Origin: Bacteroides sp. AN502(2024)
GTDB taxonomy: Bacteria; Bacteroidota; Bacteroidia; Bacteroidales; Bacteroidaceae
Reading direction: 5' to 3'
Assembly (NCBI RefSeq): GCF_041227145.1
Contig: NZ_JBGFSP010000003.1
Coordinates: 930,001 to 994,000 of the forward strand
DNA: 64,000 nt
Part shown: piece after piece, positions 17,655 to 27,020 of the stretch
How the letters are laid out: each line of letters starts with the position of its first letter
Numbering within the stretch: position 1 is the first letter of the stretch
The notes under the pieces: generated by a model
Told to the model about the DNA's origin: nothing
The model's input: only the letters and a program-made list of their open reading frames with translations
Database searches by the model: none
Position numbers and translations under genes: made by a program

Positions 17655-18186
17655 ATTCTATCTTAATCAGTCCGAAAACAGAGTAATTAATCATATCCAT
17701 ATAATTGGCATCGACCCCCTCAGACACCAATGTGTTACCGGCCAGGGTCTCAATCTGCTTGGTACGGTAAATCTTCATCAAGATCAAATCGGTATACGAG
17801 CTGACACGCATACTCCGCCAAGCTTCATCATAATCATGGTTTTTGGCAAGCATAAGTTCTAATGCCTCTTTTGCATACTTATCGTATAGAGCCATCGCTT
17901 CTTCATTGCTGATGTCGGCAGATTCGGCATACCCCAGTTCCAACTGGATAAGTCCGACAATACCATAATTGACAATCGCAATAAACTCGGCACGGATTCC
18001 CTCGTCAATCAAAGTCACCCCTTTAGTTTCAATACTACGAATCCGATTGGCTTTAATAAAAATCTGGTCAGTCACCGAAGCCGGACGCAGGATACGCCAT
18101 GCAGGCCCATAATCGTGCAGCTTCTTGGAAAATAGGTCACGGCACAAAGCGATGACATGTTCAAATTGTTGCTTGGTATCTTTCAT
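17644..18186 (-). CDS. Duplicated DUF1599 (Nmad1-like) protein
   Basis: The 180-residue protein is a tandem duplication of an 80-90 residue unit: KLHDYGPAWRILRPASVTDQ in the first half matches KNHDYDEAWRSMRVSSYTDL in the second, and both end with GLI(Q/K) plus an acidic tail. DUF1599 is linked in Pfam to nucleotide modification, but no enzymatic role is shown here. The promoter -7 box at 18205-18212 places the start at 18186 rather than 18216. It begins the operon that runs on to folE. Confidence 0.8.
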   Translation of the reverse strand: MKDTKQQFEHVIALCRDLFSKKLHDYGPAWRILRPASVTDQIFIKANRIRSIETKGVTLIDEGIRAEFIAIVNYGIVGLIQLELGYAESADISNEEAMALYDKYAKEALELMLAKNHDYDEAWRSMRVSSYTDLILMKIYRTKQIETLAGNTLVSEGVDANYMDMINYSVFGLIKIEFEG

Positions 18187-18204
18187 CTTCTTCCAAATAG
18201 TGCG

Positions 18205-18234
18205 CAAAGGTAACAATAATTAAGTAAAAACAGA
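18205..18234 (-). promoter_or_regulatory. Promoter of the DUF1599-tpiA-folE operon
   Basis: The minus strand reads TACCTTTG at 18205-18212, with TCTG at the -33 position (18231-18234) 18 bases away, a near match. The -33 region touches the terminator of the upstream peptidase gene. Confidence 0.6.
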
Positions 18235-18270
18235 AAGAGGGCACTCTAAATTATATTAAAGTGCCCTCTT
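18235..18270 (-). terminator. Terminator of the ndk-M23 peptidase unit
   Basis: An 11-base perfect stem (18235-18245 with 18260-18270, core AGAGGGCACT) follows the peptidase stop codon. On the minus strand it is followed by CTTTCTGTTTTT. Confidence 0.75.
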
Positions 18271-18308
18271 CTAAAAATATTGTATTACTGTTTTATAAGC
18301 TATATTTC

Positions 18309-19178
18309 TTATGAACAACGCAAAACCTGTCCGATACGCAAAATGGTAGTCGGTTTGATACGGTTCAGTTTGCAAAGTGTGCTGACTGATACACCACGCA
18401 ACTTAGCAATACGGGACAATGTATCACCGCTCTTCACCTTATGATAACGAATAGCGCCATCAGCCACTTGGGTATCGTGAGAACCGGCACGTTTTACACC
18501 TTTTGCTTTGCGGAACGTATAAGTATCGGCAACGATATCCTGTTTCGGGAAGTCGAACATATAAACCGGATTAATGGCAATTCCCAAGAAACGGGTTTCG
18601 AAATGAAGATGCGACCCCGTAGAACGTCCAGTATTACCACCCAGCCCGATTACTTCTCCGGCTTTCACCAGTTGGTTTTCTTCCACCAATTGCTTTGACA
18701 AATGGCCATACACTGTTTCCAATCCATTATCATGACGGATAACGACATACTTTCCATATCCTCTACGCTCATATTTCACAATACGTACTTTACCGTCAAA
18801 AGCTGCTACGATAGTATCACCTATGTTCACCTTCAAGTCCAACCCATTATGCATTCTTCTCCAACGAGGACCGAAAGGCGAAGTTATTTTTGTACTTGGA
18901 GTCGGCATGTGAAAACCCGTCAGGTCGATTGTATACGTTTCAGGGATAATGGCATTTCCGTAAGCATGCACATACTGATTGTTCCAGTTTGGATAAAGAC
19001 TTAGGGCGGGATATTCGGACTGTTCGGCACGGATTTGCCTCTGCAATGCCAAAGAGTCTACTGATTTTAATTTCTTGTCTATCGGTGCTTGACGGGCAAT
19101 CAGGTCTTGCGAGAAAGAGCTCAGGCTGACCATCGCCGCAACAACGACTAATCCTGTTTTAATAATGCTAAAATTCAT
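18309..19178 (-). CDS. M23 metallopeptidase with C-terminal LysM domain
   Basis: The 289-residue protein has a signal peptide (ends near SLSSFSQ), an M23 endopeptidase domain (FGPRWRRMHNGLDLKV with the HxxxD zinc ligands, GNTGRSTGSHLHFE with HLHFE) and a C-terminal LysM domain (HKVKSGDTLSRIAKLRGVS). It should act on peptidoglycan in the periplasm, either as an endopeptidase or, as in EnvC/NlpD, an amidase activator; the zinc ligands present favour an active enzyme. It follows ndk by 19 bases. Confidence 0.92.
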   Translation of the reverse strand: MNFSIIKTGLVVVAAMVSLSSFSQDLIARQAPIDKKLKSVDSLALQRQIRAEQSEYPALSLYPNWNNQYVHAYGNAIIPETYTIDLTGFHMPTPSTKITSPFGPRWRRMHNGLDLKVNIGDTIVAAFDGKVRIVKYERRGYGKYVVIRHDNGLETVYGHLSKQLVEENQLVKAGEVIGLGGNTGRSTGSHLHFETRFLGIAINPVYMFDFPKQDIVADTYTFRKAKGVKRAGSHDTQVADGAIRYHKVKSGDTLSRIAKLRGVSVSTLCKLNRIKPTTILRIGQVLRCS

Positions 19179-19197
19179 TCGTTCTTCGTCAATTCAA

Positions 19198-19662
19198 TTA
19201 ATATTCGTCGTTCGCGTACAGGTAGTCAAATGTTGCCTGCTTGTAATCGAATATCTCTTCCGGTTTAAAAAATCTCGTCAATTCAATAGCTGCAGTCTCC
19301 GGAGAATCGGAAGCATGAACGATATTCTCTTGAAAGCTCATACTGTAATCCCCACGAATAGTGCCCGGGGCAGCTAAACGTCCATTCGTCGGTCCCGCCA
19401 ACATACGGACAGTCTGGATAGCATCCACACCTTCAAAACAACAGACAATGACAGGAGCTGCCATCATCGAATCTTTCACACGCTGAAAAAAAGGTTTGCA
19501 GCTAAGGTGAGCATAATGTTCGCTTAACAATTCATCAGTCAGTTGCATCATCTTCATGCCAGCCAACCGTAATCCTTTACGTTCAAAACGATGAGTAATC
19601 TCACCAACCAATCCCCGTTGAAGGGTACACGGTTTTAAAATGACCAGCGTTTTTTCAAGCAT
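19198..19662 (-). CDS. ndk: Nucleoside diphosphate kinase
   Basis: The 154-residue protein has the NDK signatures TLVILKPCTLQRGLVGEI, the ATP-binding region around VRMLAGPTNG, and the active-site loop ENIVHASDSPETA with the phosphorylated His. It balances nucleoside triphosphate pools. A perfect promoter lies at 19714-19744. Confidence 0.97.
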   Translation of the reverse strand: MLEKTLVILKPCTLQRGLVGEITHRFERKGLRLAGMKMMQLTDELLSEHYAHLSCKPFFQRVKDSMMAAPVIVCCFEGVDAIQTVRMLAGPTNGRLAAPGTIRGDYSMSFQENIVHASDSPETAAIELTRFFKPEEIFDYKQATFDYLYANDEY

Positions 19663-19713
19663 AATACTCGACTTTACTAATGGTTAAACAATACATTTAC
19701 TAAAAAATTCCCT

Positions 19714-19744
19714 CAAAGGTAGTATTTTCCGATGAAAAGGCAAA
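19714..19744 (-). promoter_or_regulatory. ndk promoter
   Basis: On the minus strand TTTG (19741-19744), 19 bases, TACCTTTG (19714-19721): full consensus, 51 bases before the start codon. Confidence 0.8.
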
Positions 19745-19829
19745 AGGATTATTAACTATTTTTCAGACGCTTAGTACGAAAAGAGAAGGCTTTCGGAGCA
19801 TTAAACGCCTATAAATAGGGAGGATAGAG

Positions 19830-19845
19830 GCAAAACATGTTTTGC
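19830..19845. repeat. 16-base perfect palindrome downstream of recG
   Basis: GCAAAACATGTTTTGC reads the same on both strands. It lies 40 bases after the recG stop and upstream of ndk. It could be a terminator stem or a protein site; there is no clear T run. Confidence 0.5.
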
Positions 19846-19884
19846 AACACATTTACGTAAACAAGCTGCATGTTTAACCGTTTT

Positions 19885-21981
19885 TCAACTTATGGCAGCC
19901 CAGTTAACATTCGTTTTCCGCAAAGCCTTAAGCTGGCGCCACAAAATTTCATTCTCGGGATTCTGTGCCGCAGGGTCTTGCTCCACAATATTTTCAGCTA
20001 TGGCGCGAACGTATTGTAACAGTTGCCCGTCGCGAACAATATCCGCAATCTTCAAATCGAAAGCGATGCCGCTTTGCTGCGTACCTTCAAGATCTCCGGG
20101 ACCACGCAATTTCAGATCAGCCTCGGCTATTTCGAAACCATCATTAGTGCGCACCATGATTTCCAATCGTTTCCGGGTGTCCTCCGTCAACTTATAACTC
20201 GTTACCAGAATACAATACGACTGTTCCGCTCCACGTCCTACCCGGCCACGCAACTGATGCAACTGCGAAAGCCCGAACCGTTCTGCATTTTCGATAATCA
20301 TCACGGAAGCATTCGGAACGTTGACCCCCACTTCGATAACGGTGGTAGCCACCATAATCTGCGCTTTGCCCGAAACAAAAAGCTGCATTTGCTCATCTTT
20401 CTCAGCTGGTTTCATTTTACCATGCACTTTACAAACCGTACACTTCGGGAACGCTTCCAAAATATGCTGATACCCTTCTTCAAGATTCTTCAAATCAATC
20501 TTCTCGCTCTCTTTAATCAGCGGATAGACAATATAAACCTGGCGCCCTTCGTCGATCTGCTTACGTACCGAACGATACATGCTTTCCCGGCGATTGTCGA
20601 ATTGATGAATGGTAGTAATCGGTTTTCTTCCGGGTGGGAGTTCATCGATAACAGACACGTCCAAGTCCCCATACAATGTCATTGCCAAAGTACGTGGAAT
20701 CGGGGTAGCAGTCATCACGAGCACATGTGGAGGTTGACTATTCTTACTCCAAAGGCGGGCACGTTGGGCCACGCCAAAACGATGCTGTTCATCAATCACA
20801 ACGAAACCTAAAGAAGAAAAATTGACAGTATCTTCGATAACGGCATGTGTACCTATTAATATATGCACATCTCCGGTCAACAATCCGGTCAGAATCGCTT
20901 CTCTCCTTTTTCCTTTAATAGAACCCGTCAATAACTCGACACGGATATCCATGCCGAAAAGCAGTTCTTTGATTGTCTCATAATGCTGGTTTGCCAGGAT
21001 CTCGGTAGGTGCCATCATACAAGCCTGATACCCATTATCCAATGCCAGCAACATACTCATCAAGGCAACCAGTGTTTTTCCGCTTCCTACATCTCCCTGC
21101 AAAAGGCGATTCATCTGCCTGCCACTGCCGACATCGTTCCGTATCTCTTTCAATACCCGTTTCTGGGCACCCGTCAGTTGGAAAGGGAGATTCTTGGTAT
21201 AAAATGTATTGAACACATCTCCCACTTTCTCAAATAGGTATCCACGATACCTTTTCTGCCTGTCTTTGGCATATCGGAGAATGTTTAACTGAACATAAAA
21301 CAGTTCTTCAAACTTAAGACGGTATTGTGCTCGACGGAGGAGATCGGGATTGGTCGGGAAATGGATATTCCGGAGCGCTTCCGTCAAAGGCATCAAATGA
21401 TGCTCCTTCAGCAACTTGGGAGAAAGTGTTTCAGGCAAAGGCTCCTGTATCTGCTGAATCACTGTAGCCATCATCTTCTCAATCGCGTGAGAGTTGAGGA
21501 AACTGCGTTTCATCTTCTCCGTCGTACTATAATAAGGCTGCAACCCCACCGAGGAAAGTTTCAAATCATCCGGCTTATCGATATCGGGATGCGCCACATT
21601 GATACGTCCGTTGAAAACAGTCGGTTTACCGAAAATGATATATTTCTCGTGAAGTTTATACTTTCCCAAGATATACTTTATGCCTTGGAACCAAACCAAA
21701 TCCACGACTCCTGTGCCATCCGAAAAATGCGCAGTCAGACGGCGTTGTCGTCCTTCACCAAAGGTCTCGAAACCGAGGATTGCTCCTTTCAACTGGATAT
21801 ACGGCATATTGCCATCTATTTCATGAATGTAATAGATGCGGCTCCGGTCAATATATTTATAAGGGAAATAATAAATTAAATCGTGTAAAGAGTAGATTTC
21901 CAGCTCCTTATTTAATACAGCGGCTTTTTGAGGGCCTACACCGGAGATAAATTTTATGTCGCGTGTGGCTAAATCGAACAT
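19885..21981 (-). CDS. recG: ATP-dependent DNA helicase RecG
   Basis: The 698-residue protein has the RecG wedge domain (N-terminal 200 residues with OB-fold), helicase motif I (GDVGSGKT), DEQHRFG (motif II), MTATPIPRTLA (motif III) and QLRGRVGRG (motif VI), followed by the TRG-like region GFEIAEADLKLRGPGDLEGT. RecG remodels stalled forks and branched DNA. Its ATG follows the ispD stop directly, and it is the last gene of a seven-gene operon. Confidence 0.97.
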   Translation of the reverse strand: MFDLATRDIKFISGVGPQKAAVLNKELEIYSLHDLIYYFPYKYIDRSRIYYIHEIDGNMPYIQLKGAILGFETFGEGRQRRLTAHFSDGTGVVDLVWFQGIKYILGKYKLHEKYIIFGKPTVFNGRINVAHPDIDKPDDLKLSSVGLQPYYSTTEKMKRSFLNSHAIEKMMATVIQQIQEPLPETLSPKLLKEHHLMPLTEALRNIHFPTNPDLLRRAQYRLKFEELFYVQLNILRYAKDRQKRYRGYLFEKVGDVFNTFYTKNLPFQLTGAQKRVLKEIRNDVGSGRQMNRLLQGDVGSGKTLVALMSMLLALDNGYQACMMAPTEILANQHYETIKELLFGMDIRVELLTGSIKGKRREAILTGLLTGDVHILIGTHAVIEDTVNFSSLGFVVIDEQHRFGVAQRARLWSKNSQPPHVLVMTATPIPRTLAMTLYGDLDVSVIDELPPGRKPITTIHQFDNRRESMYRSVRKQIDEGRQVYIVYPLIKESEKIDLKNLEEGYQHILEAFPKCTVCKVHGKMKPAEKDEQMQLFVSGKAQIMVATTVIEVGVNVPNASVMIIENAERFGLSQLHQLRGRVGRGAEQSYCILVTSYKLTEDTRKRLEIMVRTNDGFEIAEADLKLRGPGDLEGTQQSGIAFDLKIADIVRDGQLLQYVRAIAENIVEQDPAAQNPENEILWRQLKALRKTNVNWAAIS

Positions 21982-22641
21982 TTATAAAAGAGCCCTCCCC
22001 ACTTTTAAATCGAAAGGAGTTGTTATTTTTATATTTTCACGGTTGCCTTCCGCCAAATAAACAGGCACTCCCATCGCTTCCACAACGGAAGCATCATCTG
22101 TAAAGAAGGGGGTAAATTCCCGGGCATAGGCTTGTTTCAGCAACTTGACATCAAACACTTGCGGTGTTTGTACCAGTTTATAATCAATCCGGCTGACTGT
22201 TTCACTTCCTGTAGCTGTCAAATGACGAAGCGTCTCTACCACATCCACCACAGGAATCACGGCTTTTTGCACCTCTGCCAACTCATAACATCGGCGAATC
22301 ACTTCTACTGAAACAAACGGGCGTACCCCATCATGCACTCCCACCAGTCCCGGTTCTTGCACCAGTGCCAAACCATTCTTTACGGAATGGAAACGTGTTT
22401 CCCCTCCTTCCGCAAGGAGATGTTTCACCGTAAAATGATGTTTATCGCAAAGTTGCTTCCAGAAACTCTGTTGCTCCTGCGGAAGTACCAATATGATTTG
22501 AAGCGTCTCGTCATATCTCCTGAAGACTTCCAGCGTATGCATCAACACCGGTTTATCACCTATGGGAAGGAATTGTTTGGGGAGATCACTTCCCATTCGC
22601 AAGCCCTTTCCACCGGCGACAATGATTACATATTTCTTCAT
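21982..22641 (-). CDS. ispD: 2-C-methyl-D-erythritol 4-phosphate cytidylyltransferase
   Basis: The 219-residue protein has the nucleotidyltransferase start [29 protein letters not shown] and the QTPQVF motif typical of IspD, followed by [11 protein letters not shown]. It acts in the MEP pathway for isoprenoids, joining CTP to methylerythritol phosphate; ispF lies elsewhere in this window. Confidence 0.96.
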   Translation of the reverse strand: MKKYVIIVAGGKGLRMGSDLPKQFLPIGDKPVLMHTLEVFRRYDETLQIILVLPQEQQSFWKQLCDKHHFTVKHLLAEGGETRFHSVKNGLALVQEPGLVGVHDGVRPFVSVEVIRRCYELAEVQKAVIPVVDVVETLRHLTATGSETVSRIDYKLVQTPQVFDVKLLKQAYAREFTPFFTDDASVVEAMGVPVYLAEGNRENIKITTPFDLKVGRALL

Positions 22642-22648
22642 GGGCAGT

Positions 22649-23200
22649 TTAGCGTTTAACGCACATCGCTTCTACCAGCTCGTCTACTTTTTCTTTACCT
22701 ACCAACAGGTCGACGATTGCCAAGGCAAATTCCATAGCAGCCCCCGGTCCCATACCCGTAATGATATTTCCATCACGTACAACAGGTGCATTTACACATT
22801 CGGCACCATCCAGATATGGTTCAAACCCCGGATAACAGGTAGCCTTCTTTCCTTTCAGCAACCCCAGTTTACCCAGCACCATCGGAGCAGCACAAATGGC
22901 AGCAATGGGTTTACCTTTTGCTGCAAAATCAAGAATCACTTTACGCAACCCTTCGTGCTTGTCAAGTGTAGCAGCTCCCGGCATTCCTCCCGGCAACAAC
23001 AAAAGTCCAGCATCGAAGAAATCGCAATTCTCGAAATTAATATCGCAAAGAACAGATACATCATGCGCTCCCACTACAATTTCATCCGGTGTAACGGATA
23101 CAATTTCGACATTCAGTCCGGCACGTTTCAACGTGTCAATAGCAGTAAAGGCCTCAATTTCTTCAAAACCATCTGCAAAAAAAGCGTATACAGTTCCCAT
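22649..23200 (-). CDS. DJ-1/PfpI family protein
   Basis: The 183-residue protein matches the DJ-1 subgroup: [21 protein letters not shown] with the conserved Glu, [13 protein letters not shown], and the nucleophile elbow [11 protein letters not shown] with the reactive Cys. Members act as chaperones, glyoxalases or deglycases against carbonyl stress. The exact activity is not set by sequence. It sits between tonB and ispD in the operon. Confidence 0.9.
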   Translation of the reverse strand: MGTVYAFFADGFEEIEAFTAIDTLKRAGLNVEIVSVTPDEIVVGAHDVSVLCDINFENCDFFDAGLLLLPGGMPGAATLDKHEGLRKVILDFAAKGKPIAAICAAPMVLGKLGLLKGKKATCYPGFEPYLDGAECVNAPVVRDGNIITGMGPGAAMEFALAIVDLLVGKEKVDELVEAMCVKR

Positions 23201-23226
23201 AATGCATATATATTTGGTTAATGATA

Positions 23227-24099
23227 CTATCTCAAGTTAAAATAATAAGTGATTGTCCCTGTCTGGTTACTCACTCCATCGATTGTATTAAAACGGGCTT
23301 TCTTAGCTGCATCCTCCGCCGCCTTACGTAAAGCGGAATTTACAGTATTCGTTTGAGGGCTAATGCTGGTCGACACCACTCGTCCTGCAGGATTCACTGT
23401 GATATTCACCACTACACGCCCTTCTTCCTGCACGTTATATACAGGTTTCGGCAGACTACCCGTACCTAAAGAACGTCCGCCAAGGTCAAATGTTCCATAA
23501 CCACCGGTTCCGGTTTTCGCTCCGGTAGAAGAGTTCCCCTCCTTGCGACCTTCAGTTCCCGTGCCACCGGCTGCTGTTCCTTTATTTCCTGTCATCTGTG
23601 CTCCTTTTCCAAACGCACCGGCCACCCTCTTTCTGGCAACTTCTTCGGCAGCCTTACGTTCACGCTCCGCTTTTTCTTCTGCCAGTCGTTTCGCCTCCGC
23701 GGCTTTTTCCGCTTCCGTTTTTTCGGGCTTCTTCACCGGTTCTTTCGGCTTGACCACCTCTTTAGATTTCACCGTTTCTTTTTTCGGTTCTTCCGTCTTA
23801 GGTTTCAGAGTCACTGTTTCCTCTTCAGTCTGCGTCAATAAATCCTGTTCCGAAGGAAGATCCGGTGCTGTTTCCGCGGGTGCTGCCGCATCTTGATCCA
23901 TGATATCCACGTCTACCAGAGAGGGATCATCGAAACCACTCGCTGTGTCTACATTTCCCAGCATCACAGGCACTCCACCCGCATCCTCATCCGGTTGGGG
24001 GACAGTAAAACTCACCAGAATCAAAAGAGCAATCACTGCCATATGCACCAACAGTGCACCCAGCGCTCCTATGTATTCACCCTTTTTTCTTCTGTCCAT
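23227..24099 (-). CDS. TonB family energy transducer
   Basis: The 290-residue protein has one N-terminal membrane helix (LLVHMAVIALLILVSFTVP), a Lys/Glu-rich spacer of KEPVKKPEKTEAEKAAEAK type (residues about 95-155), a Gly-rich stretch, and a C-terminal TonB domain (VYNVQEEGRVVVNITVNPAG ... ITYYFNLR). With ExbB and ExbD, encoded just upstream, it would pass proton-motive energy to outer-membrane transporters such as SusC-type proteins. Confidence 0.88.
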   Translation of the reverse strand: MDRRKKGEYIGALGALLVHMAVIALLILVSFTVPQPDEDAGGVPVMLGNVDTASGFDDPSLVDVDIMDQDAAAPAETAPDLPSEQDLLTQTEEETVTLKPKTEEPKKETVKSKEVVKPKEPVKKPEKTEAEKAAEAKRLAEEKAERERKAAEEVARKRVAGAFGKGAQMTGNKGTAAGGTGTEGRKEGNSSTGAKTGTGGYGTFDLGGRSLGTGSLPKPVYNVQEEGRVVVNITVNPAGRVVSTSISPQTNTVNSALRKAAEDAAKKARFNTIDGVSNQTGTITYYFNLR

Positions 24100-24105
24100 T
24101 GTTTC

Positions 24106-24522
24106 TTATTTATTTTCGGGCGGGCGGGTAGCCAGCACCATCTTAAAATGATTCTCGTTTGCAATGTTCAATACCCTTACAATCTCACGGTAAGGCACCG
24201 ATTCATCCGCATACAGTGCCACATACATTTCCGGTTCCTTCTCCGCGCAGCTCTGCAGGAATGAGGTCAGATCGTTCAACGCCACCGGCCGCTCTTTCTC
24301 ATTGCCGAAAGCGGCATAGAAATTCAGGTCTTTATCGATAACCACCCTTGTCAGCGGTTTGGCCGAAGTCTGCTGCTTGCCTTGCGGCAACAATACCTTG
24401 ATGGCATTAGGCGACACCACCGTGGAGGTTATCATAAAGAATATCAGCAACAGGAAGATGACGTCCGTCATGGAAGCCATGCTGAAATTGGGCGATACTC
24501 TATTTCTTCTTTTTAATCCCAT
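24106..24522 (-). CDS. exbD: Biopolymer transport protein ExbD
   Basis: The 138-residue protein has a single N-terminal membrane helix with the conserved Asp (MASMTDVIFLLLIFFMITST) and a periplasmic domain with YADESVPYREIVRVLNIA. It is the proton-channel partner of ExbB. It lies 7 bases after exbB. Confidence 0.92.
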   Translation of the reverse strand: MGLKRRNRVSPNFSMASMTDVIFLLLIFFMITSTVVSPNAIKVLLPQGKQQTSAKPLTRVVIDKDLNFYAAFGNEKERPVALNDLTSFLQSCAEKEPEMYVALYADESVPYREIVRVLNIANENHFKMVLATRPPENK

Positions 24523-24529
24523 CTGCCAA

Positions 24530-25246
24530 TTATTTTGCAGGCTCGTTCAACAAGTCCATAAACTCCATTGTACGAGATTCCATTTTATTTACCACACGGT
24601 CTACCAGCATCACCAGATAATTGTAGGCAAACATAGCGATGATACCGACAATCAGACCACCGACCGTCGTAATCATAGCTTCATAGATACCTCCGGAAAG
24701 CAAGGTGATATCAATGTTCCCACTTCCGGCATTCGCCATTTCGTAGAATGCACGTACCATACCCGTCACCGTACCGAGAAATCCGAGCATCGGAGCACCT
24801 CCGGAAATAGTTGCCATAACAGTCAGTCCTTTCTCCAGCTTCGCAACTTCAATATTACCCACATTCTCAATAGCTACCTGCACATCGTTAATAGGACGTC
24901 CCAGGCGGCTGATTCCTTTTTCTATCATACGTGCCGAAGGTGTATTCATCGTACGGCAATAGTTAATCGCCGCTTTGATCTCTCCACTATGAATATAGTC
25001 TTTAATCCGTTCCATAAACATAGGGTCTTCTTTTCCAGCTTTGCGGATCATGTAGTTACGTTCAAACAGGATATAGAAACAGATAACCGACAGCACCCCC
25101 AACAAAACCATAATCCATCCCCCCTTGACAGCCATATCAAGCATGTTCATTTCAGGAGCATTTACCTCCGTCAGCACGGGGTTGGCAGTAGCCAGTGAGT
25201 CAGCCATATTCATAGCCCCTTGGGCTAACAAGATCATTGCATTCAT
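24530..25246 (-). CDS. exbB: MotA/TolQ/ExbB proton channel protein
   Basis: The 238-residue protein has three membrane helices and the family signature [19 protein letters not shown], then [19 protein letters not shown]. It forms the stator of the TonB system. It overlaps the pdxJ stop by 4 bases. Confidence 0.93.
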   Translation of the reverse strand: MNAMILLAQGAMNMADSLATANPVLTEVNAPEMNMLDMAVKGGWIMVLLGVLSVICFYILFERNYMIRKAGKEDPMFMERIKDYIHSGEIKAAINYCRTMNTPSARMIEKGISRLGRPINDVQVAIENVGNIEVAKLEKGLTVMATISGGAPMLGFLGTVTGMVRAFYEMANAGSGNIDITLLSGGIYEAMITTVGGLIVGIIAMFAYNYLVMLVDRVVNKMESRTMEFMDLLNEPAK

Positions 25247-25959
25247 GAGCGTAGACAGCTTTTATATTCCTGAATGGTACGTTCGAGCCCCAGATACAGT
25301 GCATCGCTAATCAATGCATGCCCGATAGACACTTCATCCACCCAAGGAATGTTTTTATATAAATAATTTAAATTCACCAGACTCAAATCATGACCGGCGT
25401 TCAATCCGATACCCAGTTTACGGGCACTCTTCGCAGCTTCAATAAAAGGAGCGATGGCAGCTTCCGGATTCTTTAGATACCCCGTTGCATAAGGTTCGGT
25501 ATACAGTTCGACACGATCCGCCCCTGCTTTTGCTGCATATTCCACCATTTCAGGATCGGCCGCCACAAAAACGGACGTGCGAATACCGGCACTGTTAAAC
25601 TGATCGAGAACTTCCGTCAGAAATTCCTGATTTGCTTTGGTATCCCAACCGGAGTTGGAGGTGATCTGTGAAGGATCATCTGGAACTAAAGTAACCTGAT
25701 GAGGTTTTACTTTCAACACCAAGTCTATAAACTCCGGGGACGGATAACCTTCGATATTGAATTCAGTCCGCAACAGAGGACGCAGATCATATACATCCGA
25801 ACAACGAATATGGCGTTCGTCAGGGCGGGGATGAACAGTGATGCCGTCTGCCCCAAAAGATTCACAATCAAGCGCCACCTTTACTACATCGGGCACATTT
25901 CCTCCGCGAGCATTTCTCAGTGTAGCGACCTTGTTTATGTTTACACTTAATTTAGTCAT
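25243..25959 (-). CDS. pdxJ: Pyridoxine 5'-phosphate synthase
   Basis: The 238-residue protein has the PdxJ TIM-barrel motifs: [45 protein letters not shown] and [13 protein letters not shown]. It condenses 1-deoxyxylulose 5-phosphate with 3-amino-1-hydroxyacetone phosphate to give pyridoxine phosphate. It is first in the operon with the ExbB/ExbD/TonB genes and is divergent from nadK. Confidence 0.97.
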   Translation of the reverse strand: MTKLSVNINKVATLRNARGGNVPDVVKVALDCESFGADGITVHPRPDERHIRCSDVYDLRPLLRTEFNIEGYPSPEFIDLVLKVKPHQVTLVPDDPSQITSNSGWDTKANQEFLTEVLDQFNSAGIRTSVFVAADPEMVEYAAKAGADRVELYTEPYATGYLKNPEAAIAPFIEAAKSARKLGIGLNAGHDLSLVNLNYLYKNIPWVDEVSIGHALISDALYLGLERTIQEYKSCLRS

Positions 25960-25969
25960 AGTTCTACGT

Positions 25970-25988
25970 TATATTTGCCGCAAAAATA
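25970..25988. promoter_or_regulatory. Face-to-face -7 boxes of nadK and pdxJ
   Basis: The plus strand has TATATTTG at 25970-25977 (for nadK) and the minus strand has TATTTTTG at 25981-25988 (for pdxJ), three bases apart. Both match TAnnTTTG; the -33 boxes are weak on both sides. The two start points would overlap, so the two genes may interfere with each other. Confidence 0.55.
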
Positions 25989-26107
25989 CAAATATTATTA
26001 TTAGTTGCCTAATAATACGAAACGCTTTCTCTACTCTTTTTGGGTTATTTAAAGCAGAAATCCAAGAAAAAATGCCAAATTTGCATGCTGAACTAATGAT
26101 ATTGCTT

Positions 26108-26980
26108 ATGAAATTTGCCATTTTCGGAAATACTTATCAGGCTAAAAAGTCTGCTCATGCTGTCACCCTGTTTAAACTTTTAAAAGAACAAGGGGCGGAG
26201 ATTTGTATGTACAGGGAATTCTATCAGTTCCTGACTACCGATCTAAAAATGGGAATAGAGGTCGATCACTTATTCGACGGTGATGATTTTACAGCCGATA
26301 TGGTAATCAGTATCGGAGGCGACGGCACATTTCTGAAAGCTGCCCGCCGCGTAGGAAGAAAAGGGATCCCTATTTTGGGAATTAATACAGGGCGACTGGG
26401 GTTTCTGGCAGATATCTCCCCGGAGGAAATGGAAGAAACATTTAATGAGATCCGGGCCGGCAGATATAGCGTGGAGGAACGGAGCGTACTTCAACTGTTC
26501 TGTGAAGACACACATCTCCAAGACTCTCCTTGTGCCCTCAATGAAATAGCCATCCTTAAACGGGACAGCTCATCCATGATTAGCATTCGGACAGCAATCA
26601 ATGGCGCGTACCTGAACACGTATCAGGCTGATGGACTGGTGATTGCCACTCCTACCGGTTCCACGGCTTACTCTTTGAGTGTAGGCGGTCCGATTATCGT
26701 TCCCCATTCCAGTACCATCGCCATTACGCCGGTAGCTCCGCATAGCCTCAACGTCCGCCCCATCGTTATCCGTGACGATTGGGAAATCACACTGGATGTG
26801 GAAAGCCGGAGCCATAACTTCCTTGTCGCCATTGACGGACGAAGCGAAACTTGCAAAGAAACAACTCAACTCAAGATTCGGAAGGCGGATTACAGTGTAA
26901 GAGTGGTGAAACGCTATAATCATATCTTTTTCGATACGCTCCGCAGTAAAATGATGTGGGGAGCAGACGGAAGACGATAA
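26108..26980 (+). CDS. nadK: NAD kinase
   Basis: From the ATG at 26108 the protein has 290 residues. It shows the GGDGT phosphate-binding motif ([15 protein letters not shown]), [12 protein letters not shown], and the [16 protein letters not shown] motif of the C-terminal beta-sandwich domain. It phosphorylates NAD to NADP. Earlier in-frame starts reach back into the pdxJ gene and are unlikely. Confidence 0.95.
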   Translation: MKFAIFGNTYQAKKSAHAVTLFKLLKEQGAEICMYREFYQFLTTDLKMGIEVDHLFDGDDFTADMVISIGGDGTFLKAARRVGRKGIPILGINTGRLGFLADISPEEMEETFNEIRAGRYSVEERSVLQLFCEDTHLQDSPCALNEIAILKRDSSSMISIRTAINGAYLNTYQADGLVIATPTGSTAYSLSVGGPIIVPHSSTIAITPVAPHSLNVRPIVIRDDWEITLDVESRSHNFLVAIDGRSETCKETTQLKIRKADYSVRVVKRYNHIFFDTLRSKMMWGADGRR

Positions 26981-27020
26981 ATACGTCATGCCACTCACGA
27001 CAGTGGTAACACGCAACAAT

